Assembly: GCF_026262505.1 (NCBI RefSeq)
Contig: NC_067206.1
Coordinates: forward strand, 24,195,896-24,259,895
Length of the DNA: 64,000 bases
Source: Trichomonas vaginalis G3
Taxonomy: Eukaryota > Parabasalia > Trichomonadida > Trichomonadidae
Reading direction: 5' to 3'
The position numbers and the translations under genes were made by a program. How positions within the stretch are numbered: position 1 is the stretch's first letter; each line of letters opens with the position of its first letter. Shown piece by piece: positions 1 through 10,328 of the stretch. Under the pieces are notes generated by a model. It had not been told where the DNA came from. It did not search any database and saw only the letters and a list, made by a program, of their open reading frames with translations.

Positions 1-75
1 ATACGTTAAAAATGGTATTCTGAATTCCAATTTTAACTATATTCATAAATAACTGAATTCAAATAAACTACCTTT

Positions 76-551
76 ATGCGTATTAAAATTTCAATTCACA
101 TAAACTCCAATCTTTTTTCAGAAAAAACTGCTCAAAATACATCAAATGTTCTTCTCAGAGCATTAAGTACGATTCCACAACCACCATATGCGGTTTGGAC
201 TGATAACGGTCTCGAAAATAAAAGTATATTTCATCAAATTTTAGTTGATCGCGGAATTGAGCACATCTTCATACAGCCAGGCAATCCACAAGCAAACGGC
301 AAGATTGAAAGATGGTGGCCGTACGTAGAAAAAATTGTCGGTCTGAATCAGATTTACCAAGAGTGATCAAGTTTTACAATAATCTCCCACATTCATCACT
401 ACCCGTCAATCCTGAAACTAACGTTCACTTTACGCCGATTGAATTCGAGGCCAGTGAGATTGATGATCACTGGTATCGAAATCCCAATCAAGAGCCATAT
501 TGGATCGCTGAGGGCAAGCTAAAAAGTCTTAAGAAAATCTTCAATAAGTAG
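76..551 (+). mobile_element. rve-type integrase fragment
   Basis: Fossil piece of a retroviral-type DDE integrase. The readable protein contains WTDNG near 198 and a HxxxxPxxNGKIERWWP-like block near 265-320, the usual surroundings of the second Asp and the Glu of rve integrases (IS481/Ginger/Maverick type). The C-terminal part near 370-550 has the N(N)LPHSSLPVNPE style tail of these enzymes. It is incomplete at its 5' side and broken by about one break. No flanking repeats could be assigned with confidence, so the parent could be a Ginger-like cut-and-paste element or a Maverick relative. Confidence 0.75.
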
Positions 552-571
552 AAAAAAATTATACAACATTT

Positions 572-660
572 CAAGAAAAAATACGAATAAACACTTCATT
601 TATTATTGCAGGTCAAATTTTGTCTTTTCTGCTTAAAATTGCAACTTCGGAGTTTCGGAG
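572..660 (+). repeat. 89-bp direct repeat, copy 1
   Basis: An approximately 89-bp block ending in GAGTTTCGGAG recurs almost unchanged at 2620-2708. The two copies lie just outside the TIR element at 667-2613, so they may be flanking sequence duplicated with it, or the ends of a larger composite element. Confidence 0.8.
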
Positions 661-963
661 GAAACAATAAGAATTACCGAAAAAGTGACAAAACATCAAA
701 AACAGGGAGGGGGTCTCAATTTTTATTACTTATATTATTTTACAATATTTATATAAATACTCTTTATAATATATTTTACTATAAAATTATACCTCAAATT
801 CAAATATTTAAAATATTATTTACATAATTATCTCAAAATTATATTTTTATATATTATTTTTCATATGTATAAATCATATAATCTATATCTATGCAAATCT
901 CATCTAAAATTTTTTGAAACAAACCGCTACCATTTTATAATGGTCCATCTTACATTCATCATA

Positions 964-1974
964 AATTCTGGTACATGTTAGTACCAGAGTCTTCAAATCT
1001 CAAACACTCTGGTACCAACATGTACCAGACGCGAGTTTCCAATGCCCTCGTACGATTTTCTATTAAGATCTTCTTGAATGAGAAGGTCTTCATAGAAACT
1101 CGTACGAGGGCTTCTCTTTTAAATACTCTGGTACCTGCTGGTATCGGAGTCGACTTTACAGCCCTTTCCCCAATTTTGAAGCTGGGGAAAGTTTTCAAGC
1201 AATGAAAGGGAAGCTCTCGCTATGAGGTGAAAATCTAGAATTTTTACCTCATAGCGAGTAATCCTTTGTTAATTGCTTGAAAACTTTCTTCAAATTATCA
1301 AAATTTCGAGGAAAGTTTCCTTGCTTCAAAGTAGAGATGGAGCCCTTTGAGCCACTGCATATAGGTCAGTGACTCAAAATACTCCATCTCTACTAGAAAT
1401 CGCCAAAATTTGGGTCACAATCTTTGAAATGCGACGCAAGTTTGGGCAATTTCGCGAGGGACTTGTTCCATCTGGTGCATAGATTCACACTCTATGCACC
1501 AGATGGAACAATTCTTTCGCTGACAGCGGGAAACTTTGTCTGAATAGTTTAACATTCAGACAAAGTTTCCCGCTGTCAGAGAGGGAATGGAAGGGTAAGA
1601 GGTATATAGATAGACTATAAATCTCTCACCCTTTAATTCCCTCAAGAAAGTTCAAAAACTTGGGTGCAATCAGTTCTGATTGCACCCAAGTTTTTGAACT
1701 TTGTATAAGGAATTGTTGGCTATGATGTACTGATCATGAATCAGTACATCATAGCCAACAATACCTTCGCAAACAGCGGGAAACTTTGTCTGAATAGTTT
1801 AACATTCAGACAAAATTTCCCGCTGTCAGGGAGGGAATTAGAGGGTGGGAGATATATAGATAGACTATAAATCTCTCACCCTTTAATTCCCTCAAGAAAG
1901 TTCAAAAACTTGGGTGCAATCAGAACTGATTGCACCCAAGTTTTTGAATTTTGTATAAGGAATTGTTGGCTATG
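964..1974. repeat. array of about 14 consecutive hairpins
   Basis: Nearly every base of this kilobase belongs to an inverted repeat with arms of 15-25 nt and loops of about 5-15 nt, separated by only a few bases. Clear examples are 1466-1514 (TTGTTCCATCTGGTGCATAG paired with its complement), 1526-1580 (ACAGCGGGAAACTTTGTCTG), 1652-1702 (AGTTCAAAAACTTGGGTGCA) and 1710-1762. Units 1522-1765 and 1769-1974 are a tandem duplication of about 247 bp in which arms differ slightly. The last hairpin is cut in mid-arm near 1974, where transposase sequence starts. It is not CRISPR-like: there is no constant repeat. Related hairpins occur at 11494-11668 and 61620-61728. Confidence 0.85.
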
Positions 1975-2520
1975 ATGTGGATAGCCGCTGCCAGACCAAA
2001 TGAATTAACCGTTGTGAATAACGTTTCTGAATCTTTATTTAAAAAGATAAAATATCACGATTTTGGCTGCGTTAAAAATCAAAGAATTGATGTTTTTGTC
2101 AAAAATCTTTTAGAAGAAGTTGCACCCAATTACTTTTATCGTATTAAAAACGATTTACTTCAAACAGGTTTTATTCCTTCAATTAGAATTCGCGAGCCTC
2201 GATTGACAGATTATAAAACAAAATTGAAAAGAGAAGTTCAATCACGTTTATACCAAGTATTAAATTTTGTTCAGAATCAAGAAGCCAATTTGAATCCATT
2301 AAGATTTTTATTGGAAAATGCTGAAGAAAAACTTTCTCAAATAAATGAGAAGATACAAAATTCAATTACATATTTAAGATCGTTTGAAATTCCAAATGAA
2401 TTGTTAGATACGTAGATGTTAGAAATTAATGAATTTTGTTATAATTCTCCAGATTATATTTTAGAACATTTCGAAGAATTTTTGGAGGATTTCAAAGAAA
2501 AGAATAATTTAATAGACTAA
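1975..2520 (+). pseudogene. transposase C-terminal fragment (MULE-like)
   Basis: Open frame of about 147 codons to a TAG at 2413-2415, then 34 further in-frame codons from an ATG immediately after the stop to TAA at 2518. The text RPNELTVVNNVSESLFKKIK followed by a basic/aromatic helical region resembles the part of Mutator-like and related transposases after the last catalytic residue (T-N-N-x-E-S-x-x-K pattern). The N-terminal two thirds, including all catalytic acids, is absent, because the frame begins abruptly at the end of the hairpin array. The TAG may be a recent mutation or the true stop. The MULE assignment is by pattern memory only. Confidence 0.5.
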
Positions 2521-2619
2521 AAAATTTATTATTTTTATTTATTGTGAATTTTAAATTGTCACTTTTTAAGTGTTACCCCCTATTGAAAGTGTCACTTTTT
2601 CGGAAATTCTTATATACTC

Positions 2620-2708
2620 CAAGAAAAAATACGAATAAACACTTCATTTATTATTGCAGTTCAAATTTAGTCTTTTCTGCTTAAAATTGCAACTTCGGAG
2701 TTTCGGAG
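2620..2708 (+). repeat. 89-bp direct repeat, copy 2
   Basis: Second copy of the block at 572-660, differing at only a few positions, starting seven bases after the right end of the TIR element. Confidence 0.8.
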
Positions 2709-2851
2709 CTGTTGTATATATATCGCGACTGCTATCGATTTCTTCGGAAGGTTTGTAAACTTGACTTTGATAACTTATCATCAAAATTATGTTTTTCATA
2801 TTTTCGGCTGCAAAGATAGTAATCTATTATAAAATTCAAGATATAAAAATA

Positions 2852-3393
2852 TGTGTGTCCAGGCGGCATCGGAATTGATCGGGAAATCGGGATAAAAGTA
2901 TTCAATTTTATCCCGATAAATCGGGATGAAAGTACTCAATTTTTAATCGGGACGGAATCACTACACATTTGATAGAAACATTATTTAAAAATCGTTTGAA
3001 TATATAATATGCAACTACAGAAGATATAGGAGAGTGTTGTGTATGTTTCATTGGATTTAATTTCATATTGGACGAAATTGCAAAAAGATTCTTTTGAATT
3101 TTGGTTTAATAAAAGTGTAAATGTCATATACTGTTAGTGTATGTAATAATAGATATGGTAATACTAATAAACATATATGATACCGATAATCATCAAAAGA
3201 TCAGATATTACATTTTTATAAATATCAGGGATATTAATGTTTTATCGGTACTATTGCATACTTAGAGATATATTGAAATGTGGGAATAAAGGGTATTCGG
3301 AAAAAGAACAGGATATTCATAATATTAATTTATATGATTTTAAATTTGAAATGATTTGAATAGTTAGATGTGTTTGTGAAGTTTGGTAATATG
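2852..3393 (+). repeat. 540-bp inverted repeat, left arm
   Basis: This block is present as a near-perfect reverse complement at 13592-14131. It begins TGTGTGTCCAGGCGGCATCG and contains two GGGATAAAAGTATTC-like subrepeats. Its inner end overlaps the tail of the integrase fragment at 3364-3690. Two readings are possible: long terminal repeats of an 11.3-kb element, or two opposed copies of the end of an rve-type transposon (TG...CA termini are normal for that class). Matching target duplications outside the arms were looked for and not found, which favours the second reading or great age. Confidence 0.8.
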
Positions 3394-3690
3394 CTTCATG
3401 CGGTGTGTTATTATTGTACTCCCAAATAAAGGCAGGAATAGCCTGAATGCTTTGGCAGCGCTCCAATGTCGGCCAGAATCTCTCAATCTTCCCATTTTGG
3501 TAGGGAGAATGAGAGTCTGTATGCCGCCATTGGACGCCCCAAAGATCAAGTAGATCTTGAAAGGCGCCCCTATTTTCTGAACCGTTGTCGGTCCAGAAAC
3601 AATAAGGGGCGCCAAATTCAATGAAGGCGGAAGCCGCAACGTTCGCTGTCGTCGCTGCCAGCTCTGGCCCGGCATGCTCTAATCGCGTCT
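3364..3690 (-). mobile_element. rve-type integrase fragment
   Basis: Read on the minus strand, one frame gives YCFWTDNGSENRGAF, then HTDSHSPYQNGKIERFWPTL and YNNNTPHEAYY, which is the second half of an rve integrase catalytic core. It is related to, but clearly diverged from, the fragment at 76-551. GC content is visibly higher than the surroundings, suggesting a separate origin. It is only a remnant: the first half of the domain is absent, with about one or more breaks. Confidence 0.75.
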
Positions 3691-5072
3691 TGGTGAAATG
3701 ATTTTTATATATTTGGTTTAGAATGTTCGAAAATGCGTAATATGGTCATTAATATTAATTGAAAAGAACCTTGAATTAATTCAATCTGATCTCACAAAAT
3801 ATTTTAAATTACAAACTTTGTAGTTTGAATAGATAATTAGTATTAAACTCAAATAACTAGTTTATTTTTGAATAAAAATTATTTGAATTTATTCAATTTT
3901 GTGAATTTTCCTTCAAAAATCAAGTTTAAATATCTTATTTGCCATATAATTATAAATACAATGAAACATATTCGAAATTGAAAAGAACGACTTTTTCTGT
4001 TCTTTCAATCATTCAATTTGAATTTTGCAATATTGGATTTCTCATTAAATAGCTATTAAAAACAACAAGCAATTTAACTTACATTCAAATTTATTTGTGT
4101 TATATTCAATCTTCTCAAAACTTATAATTTTCGGCTATAGCATGATTATATGCTATATAATATAATAAACCTATAATAGTATCATTCTTTCAATTATTTG
4201 AAGAGAAAGCCGAAAAAATCTATTTTCGGTCTATAACAAAAAAAATTTACACTCTCTCACTTTGAAAACGTAGAAAATGCCAATCTATTGGTATACCTTT
4301 TAGTTTTGTTAAGTTTACAAAACGATTACTCTAGATTTTAAAGATTTATCAAGAATTCAGAGAATATCCTTCTCAAAACAACTTCAATAGCGAAGGATTA
4401 GTATTGAATCGGATTTGTAACATAATTATAGTACATTACAATACAATTTCTCCGACTTTTAAATATTTTTGAAATATTTACAAAATATGCTCTTTCTATC
4501 ATCGATACTTTAATACAGAGCAAATTTAGTAAATGTCATCACGTTATTTTTTCATAAATCGTTTTCGAACTTTTGAAATATTTATTTTAAACCAGTTTTC
4601 TACATTTAATATGTGAATTATATCAAAAGTAGATGGGCGATACTTGTAAATCTATTTAAACTATTAGTTTGCTATTATTGAAGAACTTTATAATTTTTTT
4701 TTCTTATGTATGGAATTAAAGATAATTTTGCCGATTCCAACTGGTTTTTCTATATGAGTTAAATATGCCAAGTGAAATTGGACTTGCCAATATTGTAAAT
4801 TGAAGTATGGACTATATATCGATTTTCATTGATTGATGAATAACTCGGAGTAATGTAATTGTTGATAATGAAAAATAGTTTTCAATTGCTGGTAAGGGCC
4901 AATGTATGTTCAATAGCTCCGAAAGCAAAAAATGCACGTTTAGAAAAAGACGATAACGATTAAATTACAAAATCGATAACGACGACGATTAAATTACAAA
5001 ATCAATAATGACCCAACATTATAAATTCCGCTAACTGTTAAATTTAATTCACAGTTATTATTCGAAATAATA
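3691..5072. other. AT-rich stretch without recognised gene
   Basis: No convincing coding sequence on either strand. A short imperfect tandem repeat (GATTAAATTACAAAATC twice) lies at 4957-5005. The rest is low-complexity AT-rich DNA. Confidence 0.6.
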
Positions 5073-5584
5073 TTGATAATTGACATTTTTATTACAATTA
5101 AAAATATGGTAAAGCGTTATTTTCCAGTGATAAATAAAACTAGAATAAGATTACCTCAAGAATTCATAAATTCAACGAATAAGAAATTCATTCATGTTAT
5201 AAATTTTAGTGTTTTCAGAAAATATGAGTCGGTGTCATATTCATCAACAGGTTATATTTCACTTCATTCAAATTAGTTCAATCAAACCCATATAATGACC
5301 ATTTCATAAGATTTTCAGATGGTATTAAAAATGTAATTGATAGATTAAAATATGAACAGATTGACAATATCGAATTTTTGGAATTTTGGTTTAAATATCC
5401 CGATGGAAAAAAGATTGAAGTTAAAGATAAAGCTGATACTATAACAAAAACAATTACAATGACCGATCCGGATAGTGGGGAACAAAAAGAAATAAAACAA
5501 ACGATAGAAACTGGTGAAAGGTCAATTATTATTGATTATGATTCAAAGGATTATTATTCGATAATGTTAATGCTTGAATATTAA
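5073..5584 (+). CDS. possible minor structural protein remnant
   Basis: Coding-like sequence in the old virus-like cluster, broken by about one break. The first part contains RLPQEFIN followed by alternating hydrophobic residues, and faintly resembles the N-terminal part of the 356-aa protein at 42115-43185 (KLPRDFIEYP), which also lies beside an ATPase. The second part is acidic and beta-rich (FWFKYPDGKKIEVKDKADT). The relationship is weak; function is not established. Confidence 0.4.
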
Positions 5585-6253
5585 ATAGCCTTAACAAAGA
5601 ATTTTTCAAGTGATATTTTATATTCATCAACTATTTTATTATAAATATCATTATATGTTAAATGAAGTTCAGTTGTTGTTCCGTTCTTTGATATCTTAAT
5701 TGTGCTAATATCCTTTATAGGATTTATTTTTGCAACTGTTCCGCAGCATGAAACCTCATCATCTATGAAAAATTGAATCTTAACGTCTGAATCTTGAACA
5801 TCACAAAGAATGGCGATAATGTGAATTAATGATTCATAAGGTAAAATAATTAAACTGGATTGATCGATTAAATTTATTATTGAATCATAATTATTAATTA
5901 TTATATCACGGTAAATTTTCATTAATTCAGAATTAATGTCTATTTTATATGGGTTCTCGATGTTTGATGAAAGAGGCGGGGGGGTATGTTGGATAAGTGG
6001 GAATTTCAACAGGTTCTTTACCGGGTTCAGATAAAATGATTGGGTCTCCATTCTCATGGTTTTCTTCATTCTCCTCATTCTTCGGTAAGTCACGAGTTAA
6101 TAAATTTGGTTGAGTTGCTGACCTTGTTAATTCAGGGCTAACATTAACTTTAACATTTTGAATAATTCGTGATTTATCATCATTTACGTTATAACCAACC
6201 GTAATCTCTGCTTTTGCGTTAGTGTTCTTTTGACTAGTGAAACGTCTTCTCAT
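5581..6253 (-). CDS. homologue of Maverick protein at 34996-35577
   Basis: Fossil gene of the old cluster with about one break. Its C-terminal part shares the pattern DxxxSCCG...KI.PI.....I.I...G with the Maverick protein at 34996-35577 (DITCCGIPPPFSKIAQIRII), and both have a Pro-rich middle and an IYxxI helical stretch before the conserved end. This link is the best direct evidence that the old cluster and the 24.6-kb Maverick share ancestry. Role unknown; a virion component is possible because it is retained beside morphogenesis genes. Confidence 0.6.
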
Positions 6254-6311
6254 TTATATTCGAATAAAAAAATATATTTAAACTTTTATTTTGCTGGAAG
6301 TTTTGAATCTA

Positions 6312-7185
6312 TTATTCCATGTATTTGTTCTTGAAGTTGATTTTTAGCTGGTTCATTGTAATTAATAGACCTAATATATTCATTAATTGCATTCTTATAA
6401 TCATCTGATTTCTCAAATTTTCTTTATCTGATTCCTTAACTAAATCATAAGTTAAACCTCGTTGCTGATATAATGGTTTCTTAATTAAATCTTTGAATGC
6501 TTGAGATAAAGCACCTGATGCAATTCTTGCTACTATAATTGGTTGGAATTGATGTTTAAGTTCATCTTTAACATTTGCGAAAACTGGATCGAATAAAGCA
6601 ACTTTAAAGAATTTCTTAGCTGAAATTTCAGGTCTAATATTTGCATATTGACCATCAAACTGGTTAGAATATCGTGGTAATCCATCCGGTCCCTCTTCAA
6701 TAGCATTTAATTCTTCATTGAAATAAGAATATGGATTATAACGGTATGAATTAATTGGACCATTTTCACCTTCTCCAATGTATTGTTTAACAGCTTTTCC
6801 ATTTTCATCAAATTGCATAGGATAACGTTCATTATATGCTTTACGTTTAGGATAATCAGTTATAGTTAATTTGTAACCATTTATGACTTTAATATTACCT
6901 TGACCATCAGTAACGAAAACTTCATTTATACCATCAGGTTTTCCATTTGGACCCGTAATGTCTGCTTCGTGTGCTTCCCAATTTGGACCTTGACGTTTGG
7001 CATATGCTTGAGCTTCTGGTAATGTTAAAACGTTTCTCATTTGTTTAACATCTTTTTGAAGACCAGCAACAATATGAACTAATTCTTTCATTCCATCAGG
7101 AACTTTCATAGTTCTATTATATGCACCCTTTTTGTTTGTTCCTTGTTTTTAATGGAACCTGTAGAAGATTTGCTATTTCTGTCAT
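6312..7185 (-). CDS. conserved virus-like protein of unknown function
   Basis: About 265 residues readable, with about one break. It contains [19 protein letters not shown] and [19 protein letters not shown] near residues 50-90, a calcium-loop-like D-x-N-G-x-x-D pattern followed by an NGY motif, then a charged C-terminal helical half. I recall similar NGY-type segments in structural proteins of large DNA viruses, but that is memory and not verified. It sits directly downstream of the ATPase on the same strand, which suggests a virion or packaging role. Confidence 0.45.
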
Positions 7186-7225
7186 GTTTAATTATAAATA
7201 AAAAATAAAAATTAATTATAAAAAG

Positions 7226-8053
7226 TTAATCAAATTTAACACTTCCTTTATTTAAATCAACTATTATTTTTCCATGTTCACCTAATTGCTGATATTGTGT
7301 GTAAAGTTCATTAATGCTCATTGGTAAATTCACTTGATAAAGCATAACGTTCAACTGTTGACGACTAAACCCACTGAAAATGAAAAGTGTTGATAGATTT
7401 GATTTAATGTTTGTGCTTAATGCTTTGAAGTATTGAACAGCCATGAAGAATGAACACTGAATGTGTCGACATTGAGTTAATAACTGATTAAAATATGATT
7501 TCTCATTTGTTATTAGTTTTGATTTCACTGCATCATCTAGAAAAATGAGTGAATGCAAAAATTCTCTATCAAAATTTGAAATAGAAAGTGTTTCAAATAA
7601 TTCATCCCGTTGTTTATCAATAATTTTATCCTCTAATCCTTGCTTCTTGATTGTATTATATAATTCTTTATACATTAAAAAGTTTTTTAAATAATCTTCT
7701 GCTTCTTCTTGTGATAAATAAATAATTGGAATTTTGATTAAATGCTTTAAAGATTCAAATGTATCATCTGAAGGTGAACCTGAACGGTTGATATAAATTA
7801 ACACGTGTGAATAGGGGGAAGTGTTAGCAATAATGATAATTTGTTTTAATATCGTTAATGTTTTACCTTTATTTTGTTTACCAATTGCTGCAGTGATTGA
7901 ATTTAAGTAACATTCAGAATATGGAATTTTCATTAATTTTTCCTTAGATAGAGCATTTCTATTATCACTCAATGCTTCATTAATCATATCATCTACGTAT
8001 GTATTATATACTCCTGCTAATTCTTCATAGGGAGTGTATGAATTTAAATCCAT
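7226..8053 (-). CDS. genome-packaging ATPase (FtsK/HerA-A32 type)
   Basis: 275 residues with a P-loop GKQNKGKT near residues 58-65 and a Walker B LIFLDDA near 168-174, followed by a polar QCRHIQCSFFMAVQYF strand where sensor residues of A32-like ATPases occur. Length fits the Polinton/virophage packaging ATPases, which pump DNA into the capsid. It lies 25 bp downstream of the capsid candidate on the same strand, the normal morphogenesis arrangement. The equivalent in the large Maverick (41197-42096) has a different P-loop, so the two lineages are well separated. The upstream TTTATTTTTGATTAAATG context matches the shared start motif. Confidence 0.75.
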   Translation of the reverse strand: MDLNSYTPYEELAGVYNTYVDDMINEALSDNRNALSKEKLMKIPYSECYLNSITAAIGKQNKGKTLTILKQIIIIANTSPYSHVLIYINRSGSPSDDTFESLKHLIKIPIIYLSQEEAEDYLKNFLMYKELYNTIKKQGLEDKIIDKQRDELFETLSISNFDREFLHSLIFLDDAVKSKLITNEKSYFNQLLTQCRHIQCSFFMAVQYFKALSTNIKSNLSTLFIFSGFSRQQLNVMLYQVNLPMSINELYTQYQQLGEHGKIIVDLNKGSVKFD

Positions 8054-8077
8054 TTAATCAAAAATAAATTTATAATT

Positions 8078-9718
8078 TTAAACATTTCTATTCATCAATA
8101 TTTCATCATATGAACTTCTATATTGTGGTGGTGTACCTGTTGGATGATATTTCAAACCTTCATCCGGTGCCCATGTCCAATATGTAGTCCTAGTAAACCA
8201 AACCTGAGGAGGATTTGTCACCTTTGAACAGTAAGTGTCATTTTCACCCTGAATGATTGGATAAGCTTTCACTTGTACTGTAACTTGTGAGTTGAAAGTT
8301 TCTAATCCATCAAAGAATATACCCGCTCCATCACGTTGAACTGGAATAGTGCATAAGAATGAAGTTTGGTCTTTCCATGTTCTAGCTAATGGCGTGCCAT
8401 TATCATCATTCAGTGGTCTAGTTAATGAGTCCTCGTATTCTTCTGTGCATTCATTCACTCCATCTAAATCAGAAGCTTGAAGCATACGTGTAAAGAATAT
8501 GTCGCCCACTGTGGTCATCGCTTGATCGGGGAAGTTTCTGGAATCTATAGTGACCTGAAGACCTCGAAGCATTGGATTTTCTAAAACCGTTCTTTGCATT
8601 GCATTCTTCGGAAATGTTAACACAACATCTGTAACATTATGAAGAGCGTATGAGAAATCTGAGCTAATACCTTCAGGAGTGATGCAACCTCCATTTAGTG
8701 AACGAACGTCAATATGTTGAGCTGGAATCATGAATGGATCTTCCTTACTAAATAAACGTGGTATTGCTTTAACTGATTCTTCAATTAAACCGTATCCTGG
8801 TGTAATGCATTTATCCTCTAAAACTTCCATCTTTGTGCATGAAATAATAACGTCATCAACTGTTGCGTCAGCAGATGTAGCGGCTAAGCTTGTAATTAAT
8901 TTGGCAGGAAGTCCGATTTGTTGGAATTTGCGATCATATTTATAAACATGATTCATAATCTTTTCATAATTTTCATCAGTTATCTTTTCATAAACGTAAT
9001 TTTGTAAATCAGCAACTCTTAACGGGTCAACCTGACAAAATACTAAAGTATCCCTGAAAACATAATATTTAAGAATGATATCACCAAATGATTTAGGATA
9101 ATCATCGAACGCCTGAAATGCTAACAAATCATTTACTGGAATAATCATATCAAAAGTGACATCAACTTCTTCATTTGCTTTCTTGAAAACTTCTGAAGGG
9201 TCAATATATTTACCACATACTGAGTTATCATATTTTTGAACATTATTATATAACGAATGAACAAACTTTTTAACTTTCCTTTCTGATTTTGGTTTATATG
9301 TTGCAAATGCGAAAGATTCACGGGCGCAATCCATTTGAAGATAACCGGCATCACCTCTTTCAGTTTCTACTTCTAATTGTTTAAAGCTTTGATTTGATGA
9401 TTTGTAACCAACGAATAAACGCATACATTTAAAAGCGGCATCACATGTGAAAGCTTTATTTGAAACTAGAGTTGCTTTAACTTTGCGTTTAATATATGTG
9501 TCACCTAATTGGTTCACATCATGAGCCGGATTTGTAATTCTTAAATGAGTTTGTTTATCATCAAAATATGGAGTATCAGAGTCATAGCATGAACTTTCAA
9601 GTTCTCTATAATATCTTCTACCGTCATTCTTTGCGAATATTTCATTTATCTTTTCGAATGAATGAAATACATTTCCATTAATCGGTTTAGTGTTTGGCAC
9701 CAAATAGTTAGTCGTCAT
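8078..9718 (-). CDS. candidate major capsid protein
   Basis: An intact-looking 546-residue frame, the longest of the cluster and of the size of double jelly-roll capsid proteins of Polintons and virophages. It is rich in beta-type alternating segments and Asp/Asn/Pro loops, lacks a signal peptide or membrane segment, and sits beside the packaging ATPase. No catalytic motif is visible. Sequence similarity to the 562-aa protein at 18977-20665 is not obvious by eye, as expected for such fast-evolving proteins. The call is by size, composition and position; a fold comparison would decide it. Upstream context is GATTTTTTATTTATTAATAA before the ATG. Confidence 0.5.
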   Translation of the reverse strand: MTTNYLVPNTKPINGNVFHSFEKINEIFAKNDGRRYYRELESSCYDSDTPYFDDKQTHLRITNPAHDVNQLGDTYIKRKVKATLVSNKAFTCDAAFKCMRLFVGYKSSNQSFKQLEVETERGDAGYLQMDCARESFAFATYKPKSERKVKKFVHSLYNNVQKYDNSVCGKYIDPSEVFKKANEEVDVTFDMIIPVNDLLAFQAFDDYPKSFGDIILKYYVFRDTLVFCQVDPLRVADLQNYVYEKITDENYEKIMNHVYKYDRKFQQIGLPAKLITSLAATSADATVDDVIISCTKMEVLEDKCITPGYGLIEESVKAIPRLFSKEDPFMIPAQHIDVRSLNGGCITPEGISSDFSYALHNVTDVVLTFPKNAMQRTVLENPMLRGLQVTIDSRNFPDQAMTTVGDIFFTRMLQASDLDGVNECTEEYEDSLTRPLNDDNGTPLARTWKDQTSFLCTIPVQRDGAGIFFDGLETFNSQVTVQVKAYPIIQGENDTYCSKVTNPPQVWFTRTTYWTWAPDEGLKYHPTGTPPQYRSSYDEILMNRNV

Positions 9719-9787
9719 TTATTAATAAATAAAAAATCAAAATTAAAAGATGAAAATGAATTTTTAATTTTAATGAAATAATCAACT

Positions 9788-10003
9788 ATGGCTGCAGGTA
9801 TATTTAAGAAACTGTGGGATAGAGTAAAAAGAGGAGCGAGTAAAGTTTGGGAAACATTGAAGAAGGGGGCAAATTGGATATTTAAGAATAAAGAAGCAAT
9901 TAGTGACGTTGCTGAATCAATAACACCAAAAGCTGCCCCAATAAGAGAAATTTTAAATAAAGGAGAAAAAGTTTATCAAAGACTACAACCGATACTAAGA
10001 TAA
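9788..10003 (+). CDS. small amphipathic basic protein (pVI-like?)
   Basis: 71 residues starting MAAGIFKKLWDRVKRGASK, an amphipathic basic N-terminal helix, then TLKKGANWIFKNKEAI. A paralogue starting MAAGFFKKLWDGIKKAAGW is encoded convergently just downstream (10028-10264). Such short membrane-active helices are typical of internal capsid proteins like adenovirus pVI, and the Maverick protein at 40779-41186 is similar in style. The membrane-lytic role is inference. Confidence 0.6.
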   Translation: MAAGIFKKLWDRVKRGASKVWETLKKGANWIFKNKEAISDVAESITPKAAPIREILNKGEKVYQRLQPILR

Positions 10004-10027
10004 AAATAATATTTATTTATTTTTCCA

Positions 10028-10264
10028 CTATCTACCTCCTATTTTATTAAGTATTCCTTCAGCTCCACCAACTACGTTACCTGCTTGTGCTCCCATCGCC
10101 GGATTACCTGCTTTAGTACCTAATACTCCACCTATGATAGTTCCTGCCGTTTTCGCTACTGGTGCCAAAAAGTTTGCAACGGGTTTAATAATCTTTTTAT
10201 AAACCCAACCCGCAGCTTTCTTAATTCCATCCCATAATTTTTTAAAGAATCCTGCCGCCATTTC
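10028..10264 (-). CDS. small amphipathic Gly-rich protein, paralogue
   Basis: Start chosen at the ATG at 10264, giving MAAGFFKKLWDGIKKAAGWV, which aligns with the start of the neighbour at 9788; the 78-residue product continues with a Gly/Ala-rich hydrophobic tail (APVAKTAGTIIGGVLG) suited to membrane insertion. The two genes are convergent with 24 bp between stops, so the pair probably arose by inverted duplication. An internal virion protein is the best guess. Confidence 0.6.
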   Translation of the reverse strand, partial: EMAAGFFKKLWDGIKKAAGWVYKKIIKPVANFLAPVAKTAGTIIGGVLGTKAGNPAMGAQAGNVVGGAEGILNKIGGR

Positions 10265-10328
10265 TGATTTAATATTAATTAAAAATATATATTTCATCAC
10301 TTATATTCTAATTTTTATTTAATGATAA

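Larger units (their letters stand above)
667..2613. mobile_element. DNA transposon with TIRs, MULE-like
   Basis: The left end ATAAGAATTACCGAAAAAGT (from 667) and the reverse complement of the right end ATAAGAATTTCCGAAAAAGT (to 2613) match, and the similarity continues imperfectly inward for about 50 bp, including a G-rich tract (AGGGAGGGGG near 704; CCCCC near 2577). The interior holds a hairpin array (964-1974) and the C-terminal part of a transposase (1975-2520), whose N-terminal part is missing. I could not find a clean target-site duplication. It is a dead or non-autonomous copy; the superfamily call rests only on the transposase tail. Confidence 0.55.

Noticed and set aside
964-1974. CRISPR array
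   Set aside because: Hairpins differ from each other, there is no constant repeat with unique spacers, no cas-like genes are present, and the setting is eukaryotic.
5581-6253. Two separate overlapping genes
   Set aside because: The homologous Maverick protein at 34996-35577 is a single gene, so this is treated as one broken fossil.
8730-8945. 71-codon plus-strand gene
   Set aside because: Lies wholly inside the 546-aa capsid candidate on the other strand, with no independent support.
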